DNA of 64,000 bases. Source: Paenibacillus oenotherae. Its GTDB lineage: Bacteria; Bacillota; Bacilli; Paenibacillales; Paenibacillaceae. The stretch is from positions 1 through 64,000 of the forward strand of contig NZ_JAHZIJ010000005.1 of the NCBI RefSeq assembly GCF_019443105.1, in the 5' to 3' direction. The notes under the pieces were generated by a model. The model made no database searches and was not told the origin of the DNA. It worked only from the letters and a program-made list of their open reading frames with translations. Position numbers and translations under genes: made by a program. Shown piece after piece: positions 49,687-58,118 of this stretch (positions are counted from its first letter, which is position 1; every line of letters begins with the position of its first letter).

Positions 49687-49715
49687 ATTGTAACAGTTTG
49701 CGGCATTTCCCGCAA
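49687..49715 (-). promoter_or_regulatory. Candidate SigA promoter of secA-prfB
   Basis: TTGCGG (49710-49715), 17-bp spacer, TACAAT (49687-49692), about 35 bp upstream of secA. Confidence 0.65.
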
Positions 49716-49735
49716 TGCAAGCGGGCTGCGGATAT

Positions 49736-49772
49736 AAAAAGGGCGGCGCTTCGAGTAAGAAGCGTGCCCTTG
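49736..49772 (-). terminator. Terminator after hpf
   Basis: AAGGGC-A-CGCTTC pairs with GAAGCG-CC-GCCCTT, followed by TTTAT on the minus strand, about 25 bp past the hpf stop. Confidence 0.8.
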
Positions 49773-49796
49773 TGTTTTCATGATATAAGTATTGAA

Positions 49797-50342
49797 TTAG
49801 TCCTGCTCAATAAGTCCATATTTGCCATCACTGCGTTTATAAACGACATTCACTTCCTTGGTTGCTGCATTGGCGAACATGAAGAAGGAATGGCCAACCA
49901 TGTTCATTTGCAGTATGGCTTCTTCCACATCCATCGGTTTGAGCTGGAATCGCTTCGTACGGACGACCTCCAGATCATCCTCTTCCTCCAACACCTTCAC
50001 TGATGCGCCCTCTTCCTTGAAGAGAGATCGAATGCCGCTGCTCTGGCGGAACTTACGGTTCAGCTTCGTCTTGTTCTTGCGAATTTGACGTTCCAGTTTG
50101 TCCACCACCAGATCGACGGAAGCGTACATGTCCTCGCTTTTCTCTTCCGCTCTTAACATTACATTCGGAAGCGGGATCGTAACTTCAACTGCATGTTTAC
50201 CTTTAGTGACGGACATCGTCACGTTAATATCGGAGGTTATTGTCTCTTCAAAATACTTTTCCAGGCGGCTAAGCTTCTTTTCGACAAAATCGCGCATCGC
50301 GTCTGTCACTTGAATGTGTTGACCTCGAATGTTGTATTCCAT
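49797..50342 (-). CDS. hpf: Ribosome hibernation promoting factor, long form
   Basis: 181 aa. N-terminal S30AE/YfiA domain (about 1-100; IRGQHIQVTDAMRDFVEKKLSRLEKYF) binds the 30S decoding site; a C-terminal dimerisation domain (about 120-180; RTKRFQLKPMDVEEAILQMNMVGHSFFMFANA) lets it form inactive 100S ribosomes in stationary phase. Excellent AAGGAGG RBS. Followed by a terminator and secA, as in Bacillus. Confidence 0.97.
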   Translation of the reverse strand: MEYNIRGQHIQVTDAMRDFVEKKLSRLEKYFEETITSDINVTMSVTKGKHAVEVTIPLPNVMLRAEEKSEDMYASVDLVVDKLERQIRKNKTKLNRKFRQSSGIRSLFKEEGASVKVLEEEDDLEVVRTKRFQLKPMDVEEAILQMNMVGHSFFMFANAATKEVNVVYKRSDGKYGLIEQD

Positions 50343-50368
50343 GGGGCATTCCTCCTTTACGTGATCTT

Positions 50369-50398
50369 ATTATAACATAGGCAGTGAGGAAGAGACAA
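50369..50398 (-). promoter_or_regulatory. SigA-type promoter of hpf
   Basis: TTGTCT (50393-50398), 18-bp spacer, perfect TATAAT (50369-50374), about 27 bp before the start codon. In Bacillus hpf has additional stress-sigma promoters; I do not see a clear one here. Confidence 0.7.
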
Positions 50399-50447
50399 AA
50401 CTATTTTCTGTTTTGTCAGAATATTTAGGTAAGTTATATGGACGTTT

Positions 50448-50494
50448 AAAAAAGGCCCTTTGGTTTCTAATATGCCGCTTTAGAAACCAAAGGG
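50448..50494 (-). terminator. Terminator after the giant repeat protein gene
   Basis: Perfect 15-bp arms (50456-50470 with 50480-50494), then CCTTTTTT on the minus strand, 24 bp past the stop. Confidence 0.93.
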
Positions 50495-50517
50495 AAACCG
50501 ACTAGCATCCGCTATAA

Positions 50518-53500
50518 TTACTCCGCAATATAATCTTTCACTACACGTGTGCTTTCTTGTTTGTTTCCACGAGTAATGGAAATGTACACTTTTCCTGCAG
50601 ATACGGATAATTGCTCAATCGATACATTCACAGATGATTTTCCATCTGCAACAGTCGCTGTTCCCACTGCTGTACCGCCCGTTGCTACATCGTATACCTT
50701 CACGATATCACCAGCCTGCAGGCCTGTAACCCGTACAATATCGTCAGAACCATCATTATTCAAAACAACAATATTGTTAGCCACTGGTGGAGCTGTGATC
50801 TCGGAGTCATACGCTTTAACCGTTCTTACGCTCTCCAGCTTGTCCTCGCTCTTCACGCTTACGTATACGCTGCCTGCCGTTGCTGCGATCTGCTCGATGG
50901 TGACGGTTGCTTCCGTAGCATCTTCCGCTACCGTTGCCGTTCCAATCGCAGTGCCGCCCGTTGCTGCTTTGTACACACTTACAACATCGCCTGCTGCAAG
51001 ACCCGTTACTTTCACGGTGTCGTCTACACCCAGCTTGTTGTTGGCAACCGTAATGTTAGCTGCTACTGGTGCTGTCGATACCGGCTGCGTTACATACGCT
51101 TTCGCAACACGCGTGCTCTCCAGCTTGTTCGCTTTCGTTACTGTTACGTACGCGGTGCCGCCTGTTTCTGTCAGCATATCCACTTTGGATACGGTAACTT
51201 CCGTAGCATCTTCAGCAACCGTTGCCGTTTCCAGCACCGTACCACCCGTTGCTACTCCGTATACGTTCACGATGTCGCCTGCTACAAGGCCGGTTACTTT
51301 CACCGTATCTGCAGTTCCTGTTGCCGCATTGGTCACCGTAATGGCCGTTGCTGCCGGTGCTGCGCTGATCTCGGAGTCATACGCTTTAACTGTTCTTACG
51401 CTCTCCAGCTTGTCCTCGCTCTTCACGCTTACGTATACGCTGCCTGCCGTTGCTGCGATCTGCTCGATGGTTACCGTTGCGTCCGTAGCATCTTCCGCTA
51501 CCGTTGCTGTTCCAACCGCAGTGCCGCCCGTTGCTGCTTTGTACACACTCACAACATCTCCTGCTGCCAGACCCGTTACTTTCACCGTATCGCTAGTGCC
51601 TACTTTGTTGTTGGCAACCGTAATGTTAGCTGCTACTGGTGCCGTCGATACCGGCTGCGTCACGTACGCTTTCGCAACGCGCGTGCTCTCCAGCTTGTTC
51701 GCTTTCGTTACTGTTACATACGCAGTGCCGCCTGTTTCTGATAACATATCCACTTTGGATACGGTAACTTCCGTAGCATCTTCAGCAACCGTTGCCGTTT
51801 CCAGCACAGTACCACCCGTTGCTACTCCGTATACGTTCACGATGTCGCCTGCTACAAGGCCGGTTACTTTCACCGTATCTGCGGTTCCTGTTGCCGCATT
51901 GGTCACCGTAATGGCCGTTGCTGCTGGTGCTGCGCTGGTCTCGGAATCATACGCCTTAACCGTTCTTACGCTCTCCAGCTTGTCCTCGCTCTTCACGCTT
52001 ACGTATACGCTGCCTGCCGTTGCTGCGATCTGCTCGATGGTTACCGTTGCGTCCGTAGCATCTTCCGCTACCGTTGCTGTTCCAACTGCAGTGCCGCCCG
52101 TTGCTGCTTTGTACACACTCACAACATCTCCTGCTACCAGGCCGGTTACTTTCACGGTATCGCTGGTGCCTACTTTGTTGTTGGCAACCGTAATGTTAGC
52201 CGCTACTGGCGCCGTGGATACCGGCTGCGTCACATACGCTTTCGCAACGCGCGTGCTCTCCAGCTTGTTCGCTTTCGTTACGGTTACATATGCCGTGCCG
52301 CCTGCTTCTGCCAGCATGTCTACTTTGGATACCGTCACTTCCGTAGCATCCTCAGCAACCGTTGCCGTTTCCAGCACCGTACCGCCCGTTGCTACTCCGT
52401 ATACATTCACGATGTCGCCTGCTGTTAGGCCGGTCACTTTCACCGTATCTGCACTGCCTGTTGCCGCATTGGTCACCGTAATGGCCGTTGCTGCTGGTGC
52501 TGCGCTGATTTCGGAGTCATATGCTTTAACTGTTCTTACGCTCTCCAGCTTGTCCTCGCTCTTCACGCTTACGTATACGCTGCCTGCCGTTGCTGCGATC
52601 TGCTCGATGGTTACCGTTGCGTCCGTAGCATCTTCCGCTACCGTTGCTGTTCCAACCGCAGTGCCGCCCGTTGCTGCTTTGTACACACTCACAACATCTC
52701 CTGCTGCCAGACCCGTTACTTTCACCGTATCGCTAGTGCCTACTTTGTTGTTGGCAACCGTAATGTTAGCTGCTACTGGTGCCGTCGATACCGGCTGCGT
52801 CACGTACGCTTTCGCAACGCGCGTGCTCTCCAGCTTGTTCGCTTTCGTTACTGTTACATACGCAGTGCCGCCTGTTTCTGATAACATATCCACTTTGGAT
52901 ACGGTCACTTCCGTAGCATCCTCAGCGCCCGTTGCCGTTTCCAGCACAGTACCGCCCGTTGCTACTCCGTATACGTTCACGATGTCTCCTGCTACAAGGC
53001 CGGTTACTTTCACCGTATCTGCACTGCCCGTTGCCGCATTGGTCACCGTAATGGCCGCTGCTGCTGGTGCTGCGCTGATCTCGGAGTCGTACGCTTTAAC
53101 TGTTCTTACGCTCTCCAGCTTGTCCTCGCTCTTCACGCTTACGTATACGCTGCCTGCCGTTGCTGCGATCTGCTCGATGGTTACGGTCGCTTCCGTAGCA
53201 TCTTCCGCTACCGTTGCCGTTCCAATCGCAGTGCCGCCCGTTGCTGCTTTGTACACATTTACAACGTCGCCTGCTGTCAGACCCGTTACTTTCACCGTGT
53301 CGTCTACACCCAGCTTGTTGTTGGCAACCGTAATGTTAGCCGCTACTGGCGCCGTGGATACCGGCTGCGTCACATACGCTTTCGCAACGCGCGTGCTCTC
53401 CAGCTTGTTCGCTTTCGTTACTGTTACATATGCCGTGCCGCCTGCTTCTGCCAGCATGTCTACTTTGGATACCGTGACTTCTGTAGCATCCTCAGCAACC

Positions 53501-56500
53501 GTTGCCGTTTCCAGCACCGTACCACCCGTTGCTACTCCGTATACGTTCACGATGTCGCCTGCTACAAGGCCGGTTACTTTCACCGTATCTGCAGTTCCTG
53601 TTGCCGCATTGGTCACCGTAATGGCCGTTGCTGCCGGTGCTGCGCTGATCTCGGAGTCATACGCTTTAACTGTTCTTACGCTCTCCAGCTTGTCCTCGCT
53701 CTTCACGCTTACGTATACGCTGCCTGCCGTTGCTGCGATCTGCTCGATGGTGACGGTTGCTTCCGTAGCATCTTCCGCTACCGTTGCCGTTCCAATCGCA
53801 GTGCCGCCCGTTGCTGCTTTGTACACACTTACAACATCGCCTGCTGTCAGACCCGTTACTTTCACGGTGTCGTCTACACCCAGCTTGTTGTTGGCAACCG
53901 TAATGTTAGCTGCTACTGGTGCTGTCGATACCGGCTGCGTCACGTACGCTTTCGCAACACGCGTGCTCTCCAGCTTGTTCGCTTTTGTTACGGTTACATA
54001 CGCAGTGCCGCCTGCTTCTGCCAGCATGTCTACTTTGGATACGGTCACTTCCGTAGCATCTTCAGCGACCGTTGCCGTTTCCAGCACCGTACCGCCCGTT
54101 GCTACTCCGTATACATTTACGATATCGCCTGCTACAAGGCCGGTTACTTTCACCGTATCTGCACTGCCTGTTGCTGCATTAGTCACCGTAATGGCCGCTG
54201 CTGCTGGCGCTGCGCTGATCTCGGAGTCGTACGCTTTAACTGTTCTTACGCTCTCCAGCTTGTCTTCGCTCTTCACGCTTACGTATACGCTGCCTGCCGT
54301 TGCTGCGATCTGCTCGATGGTGACGGTTGCTTCCGTAGCATCTTCCGCTACCGTTGCCGTTCCAATCGCAGTGCCGCCCGTTGCTGCTTTGTACACACTT
54401 ACAACATCGCCTGCTGCAAGGCCCGTTACTTTCACGGTATCGCTGGTGCCTACTTTGTTGTTGGCAACCGTAATGTTAGCTGCTACTGGCGCCGTGGATA
54501 CCGGCTGCGTCACGTACGCTTTCGCAACGCGCGTGCTCTCCAGCTTGTTTGCTTTCGTTACTGTTACGTACGCGGTGCCGCCTGCTTCTGCCAGCATGTC
54601 TACTTTGGATACGGTCACTTCCGTAGCATCTTCAGCGACCGTTGCCGTTTCCAGCACCGTACCACCCGTTGCTACTCCGTATACATTCACGATGTCGCCT
54701 GCCACAAGGCCGGTCACTTTCACCGTATCTGCACTGCCTGTTGCTGCATTGGTCACCGTAATGGCCGTTGCTGCCGGTGCTGCGCTGATCTCGGAGTCAT
54801 ATGCTTTAACTGTTCTTACGCTCTCCAGCTTGTCCTCGCTCTTCACGCTTACGTATACGCTGCCTGCCGTTGCTGCAATCTGCTCGATGGTTACCGTCGC
54901 TTCGGTCGCATCTTCCGCTACCGTTGCCGTTCCAACCGCAGTGCCGCCCGTTGCCGCTTTGTACACATTTATAACGTCGCCTGCTACAAGGCCCGTTACT
55001 TTCACCGTATCGCTGGTGCCTACTTTGTTGTTGGCAACCGTAATGTTAGCCGCTACTGGTGCTGTCGATACCGGCTGCGTCACGTATGCTTTCGCAACAC
55101 GCGTACTCTCCAGCTTGTTCGCTTTTGTTACGGTTACATACGCGGTGCCGCCAGCGACTGCCAGCATGTCTACTTTGGATACGGTCACTTCCGTAGCATC
55201 CTCAGCGACCGTTGCTGTTTCAAGCACCGTACCGCCCGTTGCTACTCCGTATACATTCACGATGTCGCCCGCCACAAGACCGGTTACTTTCACCGTATCT
55301 GCACTGCCTGTTGCTGCATTGGTCACCGTAATGGCCGCTGCTGCTGGCGCTGCGCTGATTTCGGAGTCATACGCTTTAACCGTTCTTACGCTCTCCAGCT
55401 TGTCCTCGCTCTTCACGCTTACGTATACGCTGCCTGCCGTTGCTGCGATCTGCTCGATGGTTACCGTTGCTTCCGTAGCATCTTCCGCTACCGTTGCCGT
55501 TCCAACCGCAGTGCCGCCCGTTGCTGCTTTGTACACACTTACAACATCGCCTGCTGTCAGGCCCGTTACTTTCACCGTATCGCTGGTGCCTACTTTGTTG
55601 TTGGCAACCGTAATGTTAGCTGCTACTGGTGCCGTCGATACCGGCTGCGTCACGTATGCTTTCGCAACACGCGTGCTCTCCAGCTTGTTCGCTTTCGTTA
55701 CGGTTACATAAGCTGTACCACCCGAAACTGTAAGCATATCTACTTTGGATACCGTCACTTCCGTAGCGTCCTCAGCAACCGTTGCCGTTTCAAGCACCGT
55801 ACCGCCCGTTGCTACTCCGTATACATTCACGATGTCGCCTGCTGCTAGGCCGGTTACTTTCACCGTATCTGCACTGCCTGTTGCCGCATTGGTCACCGTA
55901 ATGGCCGTTGCTGCTGGCGCTGCGCTGATTTCGGAGTCATACGCCTTAACCGTTCTTACGCTCTCCAGCTTATCTGTGCTGGTTACGCTCACGTATACGC
56001 TGCCCGCCGTTGCTGCGATCTGTTCGATGGTTACCGTCGCTTCCGTAGCATCTTCAGCTACCGTTGCTGTTCCAACCGCAGTGCCGCCCGTTGCTGCTTT
56101 GTACACACTTACAACATCGCCTGCTGTCAGGCCCGTTACTTTCACGGTATCGCTAGTGCCTACTTTGTTGTTCGCAACCGTAATGTTCGCTGCTACTGGT
56201 GCCGTGGATACCGGCTGCGTCACGTATGCTTTCGCAACACGCGTACTCTCCAGCTTGTTCGCTTTTGTTACTGTTACATACGCGGTGCCGCCAGCCACTG
56301 CCAACATGTCTACTTTGGAAACCGTCACTTCCGTAGCGTCCTCAGCAACCGTTGCGGTTTCAAGCACCGTACCGCCCGTTGCTACTCCGTATACATTCAC
56401 GATGTCGCCTGCTACAAGGCCCGTTACTTTCACCGTATCTGCACTGCCTGTTGCCGCATTGGTCACCGTAATGGCCGTTGCTGCCGGTGCTGCGCTGATT

Positions 56501-57468
56501 TCGGAGTCATACGCTTTAACCGTTCTTACGCTCTCCAGCTTATCTGTGCTCTTCACGCTTACGTATACGCTGCCTGCCGTCGCTGCAATCTGCTCGATGG
56601 TTACCGTTGCTTCCGTAGCATCTTCCGCTACCGTTGCCGTTCCAACCGCAGTGCCGCCCGTTGCCGCTTTGTACACATTTACAACGTCGCCTGCTACAAG
56701 GCCCGTTACTTTCACGGTGTCGTTGACGCCTACTTTGTTATTTGCAACAATAATGTTCGCTGCTACCGGGGCAGTCGATACCGGTTCACTAGCATAAGCT
56801 TTAGATATACGAGTGCTTTCTAATTTATTATATTTAGTAACCGAAACCTGTGCCGTTCCGCCTGTTGCCGCCAAAAGGTCTGCTTTGGATACGGTGACTT
56901 CCGTAGCGCCTCCCGGAACTGTCGCACTTTCAACGACACTACCATATACGGTTATAACGTCGCCTTCGGCTAAGCCCGTTACTTTAACAGTATCTGCGCT
57001 GCCTGTTTTTTCATTACTAATTGTAATCGCTGATGCCAGCAACGCTACAGAGGTTTCCGATAGAAAAGGCTTAGGGGTACGTGTGCTTTCCGTCATCCCA
57101 TCACTTGTTACTGAGACATATACGCTGCCAGCTCCACTTCCCACCTGATCGATCTCGACAGTTACTTCCGTTCCATCTACTGGTACTGTGGCGGAACCTA
57201 ACAAAGTACCCGCTGTAGCAGCGTTATACACTTTTACGATATCGCCAGCTACAAGACCAGTCACTTTTACAGTGTCTTTTACCCCCACCTTATTGTTTTC
57301 TACAGCGATCGCTGCTGCTGCAGGTGTTGATGTCGCTGCTGCATATCCAACAGCAGGGTTTACAGAAGTTAATAGCAACGATGCACTTAACAATGCGACA
57401 GGTAGGCTTAAAGACTTAGACTTAGCTTTGGAACTGGGTTTAACTTTGGATTCCGGCCACAACTTCAT
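50518..57468 (-). CDS. Giant secreted protein of 24 tandem Ig-like modules
   Basis: 2316 aa. The basic N-terminus (MKLWPESKVKPSSKAK) and a hydrophobic core form a signal peptide, cleaved near residue 45 (VGYAAA). The rest is 24 modules of about 95 residues, alternating between two types in 12 pairs: type A (VANNKVG..DTVKVTGL..GDVV.VYKAATGG ... AGSVYVSVKS..KLESVRTVKAYDSE) and type B (ITVTNAATG.ADTVKVTGL ... VSKVDML...GGTAYVTVTKANKLESTRVAKAYV). The pattern looks like a beta-sandwich, Ig-like. No LPXTG, SLH, LysM or other anchor is seen, so attachment is unknown. No Cys occurs in the repeats. ATG 57468 has GGAGG 7 nt upstream. A SigD-like promoter precedes it and a terminator follows. Function unknown: filament, S-layer-associated or adhesin are all possible. 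Confidence 0.92.
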   Translation of the reverse strand: MKLWPESKVKPSSKAKSKSLSLPVALLSASLLLTSVNPAVGYAAATSTPAAAAIAVENNKVGVKDTVKVTGLVAGDIVKVYNAATAGTLLGSATVPVDGTEVTVEIDQVGSGAGSVYVSVTSDGMTESTRTPKPFLSETSVALLASAITISNEKTGSADTVKVTGLAEGDVITVYGSVVESATVPGGATEVTVSKADLLAATGGTAQVSVTKYNKLESTRISKAYASEPVSTAPVAANIIVANNKVGVNDTVKVTGLVAGDVVNVYKAATGGTAVGTATVAEDATEATVTIEQIAATAGSVYVSVKSTDKLESVRTVKAYDSEISAAPAATAITVTNAATGSADTVKVTGLVAGDIVNVYGVATGGTVLETATVAEDATEVTVSKVDMLAVAGGTAYVTVTKANKLESTRVAKAYVTQPVSTAPVAANITVANNKVGTSDTVKVTGLTAGDVVSVYKAATGGTAVGTATVAEDATEATVTIEQIAATAGSVYVSVTSTDKLESVRTVKAYDSEISAAPAATAITVTNAATGSADTVKVTGLAAGDIVNVYGVATGGTVLETATVAEDATEVTVSKVDMLTVSGGTAYVTVTKANKLESTRVAKAYVTQPVSTAPVAANITVANNKVGTSDTVKVTGLTAGDVVSVYKAATGGTAVGTATVAEDATEATVTIEQIAATAGSVYVSVKSEDKLESVRTVKAYDSEISAAPAAAAITVTNAATGSADTVKVTGLVAGDIVNVYGVATGGTVLETATVAEDATEVTVSKVDMLAVAGGTAYVTVTKANKLESTRVAKAYVTQPVSTAPVAANITVANNKVGTSDTVKVTGLVAGDVINVYKAATGGTAVGTATVAEDATEATVTIEQIAATAGSVYVSVKSEDKLESVRTVKAYDSEISAAPAATAITVTNAATGSADTVKVTGLVAGDIVNVYGVATGGTVLETATVAEDATEVTVSKVDMLAEAGGTAYVTVTKANKLESTRVAKAYVTQPVSTAPVAANITVANNKVGTSDTVKVTGLAAGDVVSVYKAATGGTAIGTATVAEDATEATVTIEQIAATAGSVYVSVKSEDKLESVRTVKAYDSEISAAPAAAAITVTNAATGSADTVKVTGLVAGDIVNVYGVATGGTVLETATVAEDATEVTVSKVDMLAEAGGTAYVTVTKANKLESTRVAKAYVTQPVSTAPVAANITVANNKLGVDDTVKVTGLTAGDVVSVYKAATGGTAIGTATVAEDATEATVTIEQIAATAGSVYVSVKSEDKLESVRTVKAYDSEISAAPAATAITVTNAATGTADTVKVTGLVAGDIVNVYGVATGGTVLETATVAEDATEVTVSKVDMLAEAGGTAYVTVTKANKLESTRVAKAYVTQPVSTAPVAANITVANNKLGVDDTVKVTGLTAGDVVNVYKAATGGTAIGTATVAEDATEATVTIEQIAATAGSVYVSVKSEDKLESVRTVKAYDSEISAAPAAAAITVTNAATGSADTVKVTGLVAGDIVNVYGVATGGTVLETATGAEDATEVTVSKVDMLSETGGTAYVTVTKANKLESTRVAKAYVTQPVSTAPVAANITVANNKVGTSDTVKVTGLAAGDVVSVYKAATGGTAVGTATVAEDATDATVTIEQIAATAGSVYVSVKSEDKLESVRTVKAYDSEISAAPAATAITVTNAATGSADTVKVTGLTAGDIVNVYGVATGGTVLETATVAEDATEVTVSKVDMLAEAGGTAYVTVTKANKLESTRVAKAYVTQPVSTAPVAANITVANNKVGTSDTVKVTGLVAGDVVSVYKAATGGTAVGTATVAEDATDATVTIEQIAATAGSVYVSVKSEDKLESVRTVKAYDSETSAAPAATAITVTNAATGTADTVKVTGLVAGDIVNVYGVATGGTVLETATVAEDATEVTVSKVDMLSETGGTAYVTVTKANKLESTRVAKAYVTQPVSTAPVAANITVANNKVGTSDTVKVTGLAAGDVVSVYKAATGGTAVGTATVAEDATDATVTIEQIAATAGSVYVSVKSEDKLESVRTVKAYDSEISAAPAATAITVTNAATGTADTVKVTGLVAGDIVNVYGVATGGTVLETATVAEDATEVTVSKVDMLTETGGTAYVTVTKANKLESTRVAKAYVTQPVSTAPVAANITVANNKLGVDDTVKVTGLAAGDVVSVYKAATGGTAIGTATVAEDATEATVTIEQIAATAGSVYVSVKSEDKLESVRTVKAYDSEITAPPVANNIVVLNNDGSDDIVRVTGLQAGDIVKVYDVATGGTAVGTATVADGKSSVNVSIEQLSVSAGKVYISITRGNKQESTRVVKDYIAE
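51081..56790 (-). repeat. 570-bp tandem repeats inside the giant gene
   Basis: The anchor sequence CCGGCTGCGT (plus strand) recurs at 51081, 51651, 52221, 52791, 53361, 53931, 54501, 55071, 55641 and 56211, with a diverged version (CCGGTTCACT) at 56781: exactly 570 bp each time. Each unit encodes one A and one B module (190 aa). Units differ by scattered substitutions only, with no indels, which implies recent duplication or ongoing gene conversion. The outer modules at both protein ends are clearly more diverged. Confidence 0.95.
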
Positions 57469-57508
57469 ATGTATTCCTCCACAGTAAAAGTAATGTTCTA
57501 CCATAATA

Positions 57509-57536
57509 CTATCGGAAGAATTCTAAGGATTGTTTA
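57509..57536 (-). promoter_or_regulatory. SigD (flagellar sigma)-like promoter of the giant gene
   Basis: The minus strand reads TAAA (57533-57536), 16 bp, TCCGATAG (57509-57516). The Bacillus SigD consensus is TAAA-N14-16-GCCGATAA. The predicted start of transcription (about 57502) leaves a leader of about 35 nt with the RBS. No good SigA promoter is visible in the same region. Confidence 0.6.
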
Positions 57537-57672
57537 GTATAATTACAGCATACAGAACTATTTTTCTAAAAAAATATAGACTGGTGTAGAAACAAGACTA
57601 GAATCTAAATATTATAAAAAGATTACGAGCATTATTTAGATATAGGTACTACGACCCATTCGCATTTACAAT
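57537..57672. other. AT-rich region between the giant gene promoter and the csp terminator
   Basis: About 135 bp, very AT-rich, with runs of T on the minus strand. It could act as an UP-element or curved DNA upstream of the SigD-like promoter; no gene is seen. Confidence 0.4.
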
Positions 57673-57698
57673 AAAAAAAGCCCTGGTTTCCCAGGGCT
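57673..57698 (-). terminator. Terminator after the cold-shock gene
   Basis: AGCCCTGG/CCAGGGCT with a 4-nt loop followed by TTTTTTT on the minus strand. Confidence 0.93.
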
Positions 57699-57717
57699 CT
57701 ACTGATACAACTTTTTG

Positions 57718-57753
57718 GTTAAGCGCGTACCATATATGGTGTGGCCGCTTAAC
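57718..57753 (-). repeat. Nested hairpin in the csp 3' untranslated region
   Basis: Outer arms GTTAAGCG/CGCTTAAC enclose a perfect inner palindrome ACCATATATGGT (57729-57740). It lies between the csp stop and its terminator, so the mRNA 3' end would carry two stem-loops. Confidence 0.75.
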
Positions 57754-57762
57754 AGCCAATAA

Positions 57763-57960
57763 TTACAATTTGATTACGTTAGCTGCTTGTGGTCCACGAG
57801 CACCTTCAACGATGTCGAATTCAACCGATTGGCCTTCTTCGAGTGTTTTGAAACCTTCGGATTGGATTGCGGAGAAATGAACAAATACGTCGCCGCCTTG
57901 CTCAGTCTCGATGAATCCATAACCCTTCTCAGCGTTGAACCATTTAACTTTACCTTGCAT
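57763..57960 (-). CDS. Cold-shock protein (CspA/CspB family)
   Basis: 65-aa single cold-shock domain (OB fold) with RNP1 KGYGFIE and RNP2 VFVHFSAI; an RNA chaperone that melts structured mRNA. Ends [10 protein letters not shown] as in the family. AAGGGAA RBS, own strong promoter and terminator. Which csp paralogue it represents cannot be told from this window. Confidence 0.97.
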   Translation of the reverse strand: MQGKVKWFNAEKGYGFIETEQGGDVFVHFSAIQSEGFKTLEEGQSVEFDIVEGARGPQAANVIKL

Positions 57961-58019
57961 TCAGAACATTCCCTTCATTCTTAAATTGCTGGAAATCACA
58001 TAAAGTGAACCACATTTCG

Positions 58020-58049
58020 AATATACCATCGTCGTCACATTATTGTCAA
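58020..58049 (-). promoter_or_regulatory. SigA promoter of the cold-shock gene
   Basis: Perfect TTGACA (58044-58049), 18-bp spacer, TATATT (58020-58025), giving a leader of about 50 nt. The leader is shorter than the long thermosensing leaders of cspA-type genes. Confidence 0.85.
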
Positions 58050-58118
58050 TGTTAATTTGTAAGCGAATACATTTGTGTTTCACCAGCCCATTTCAAATGA
58101 CTGGCTTCGACCCTGAGC

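Noticed and set aside
51081-56790. CRISPR-like array
   Set aside because: The repeats are 570 bp, contiguous and in one reading frame, without spacers or cas genes.
50549-56797. Very long plus-strand open frames (up to 1720 codons) antisense to the giant repeat gene
   Set aside because: They mirror the 570-bp repeats of the minus-strand gene, have no RBS, signal or recognisable domain, and arise because the repeated codons contain no stops in the opposite frame.
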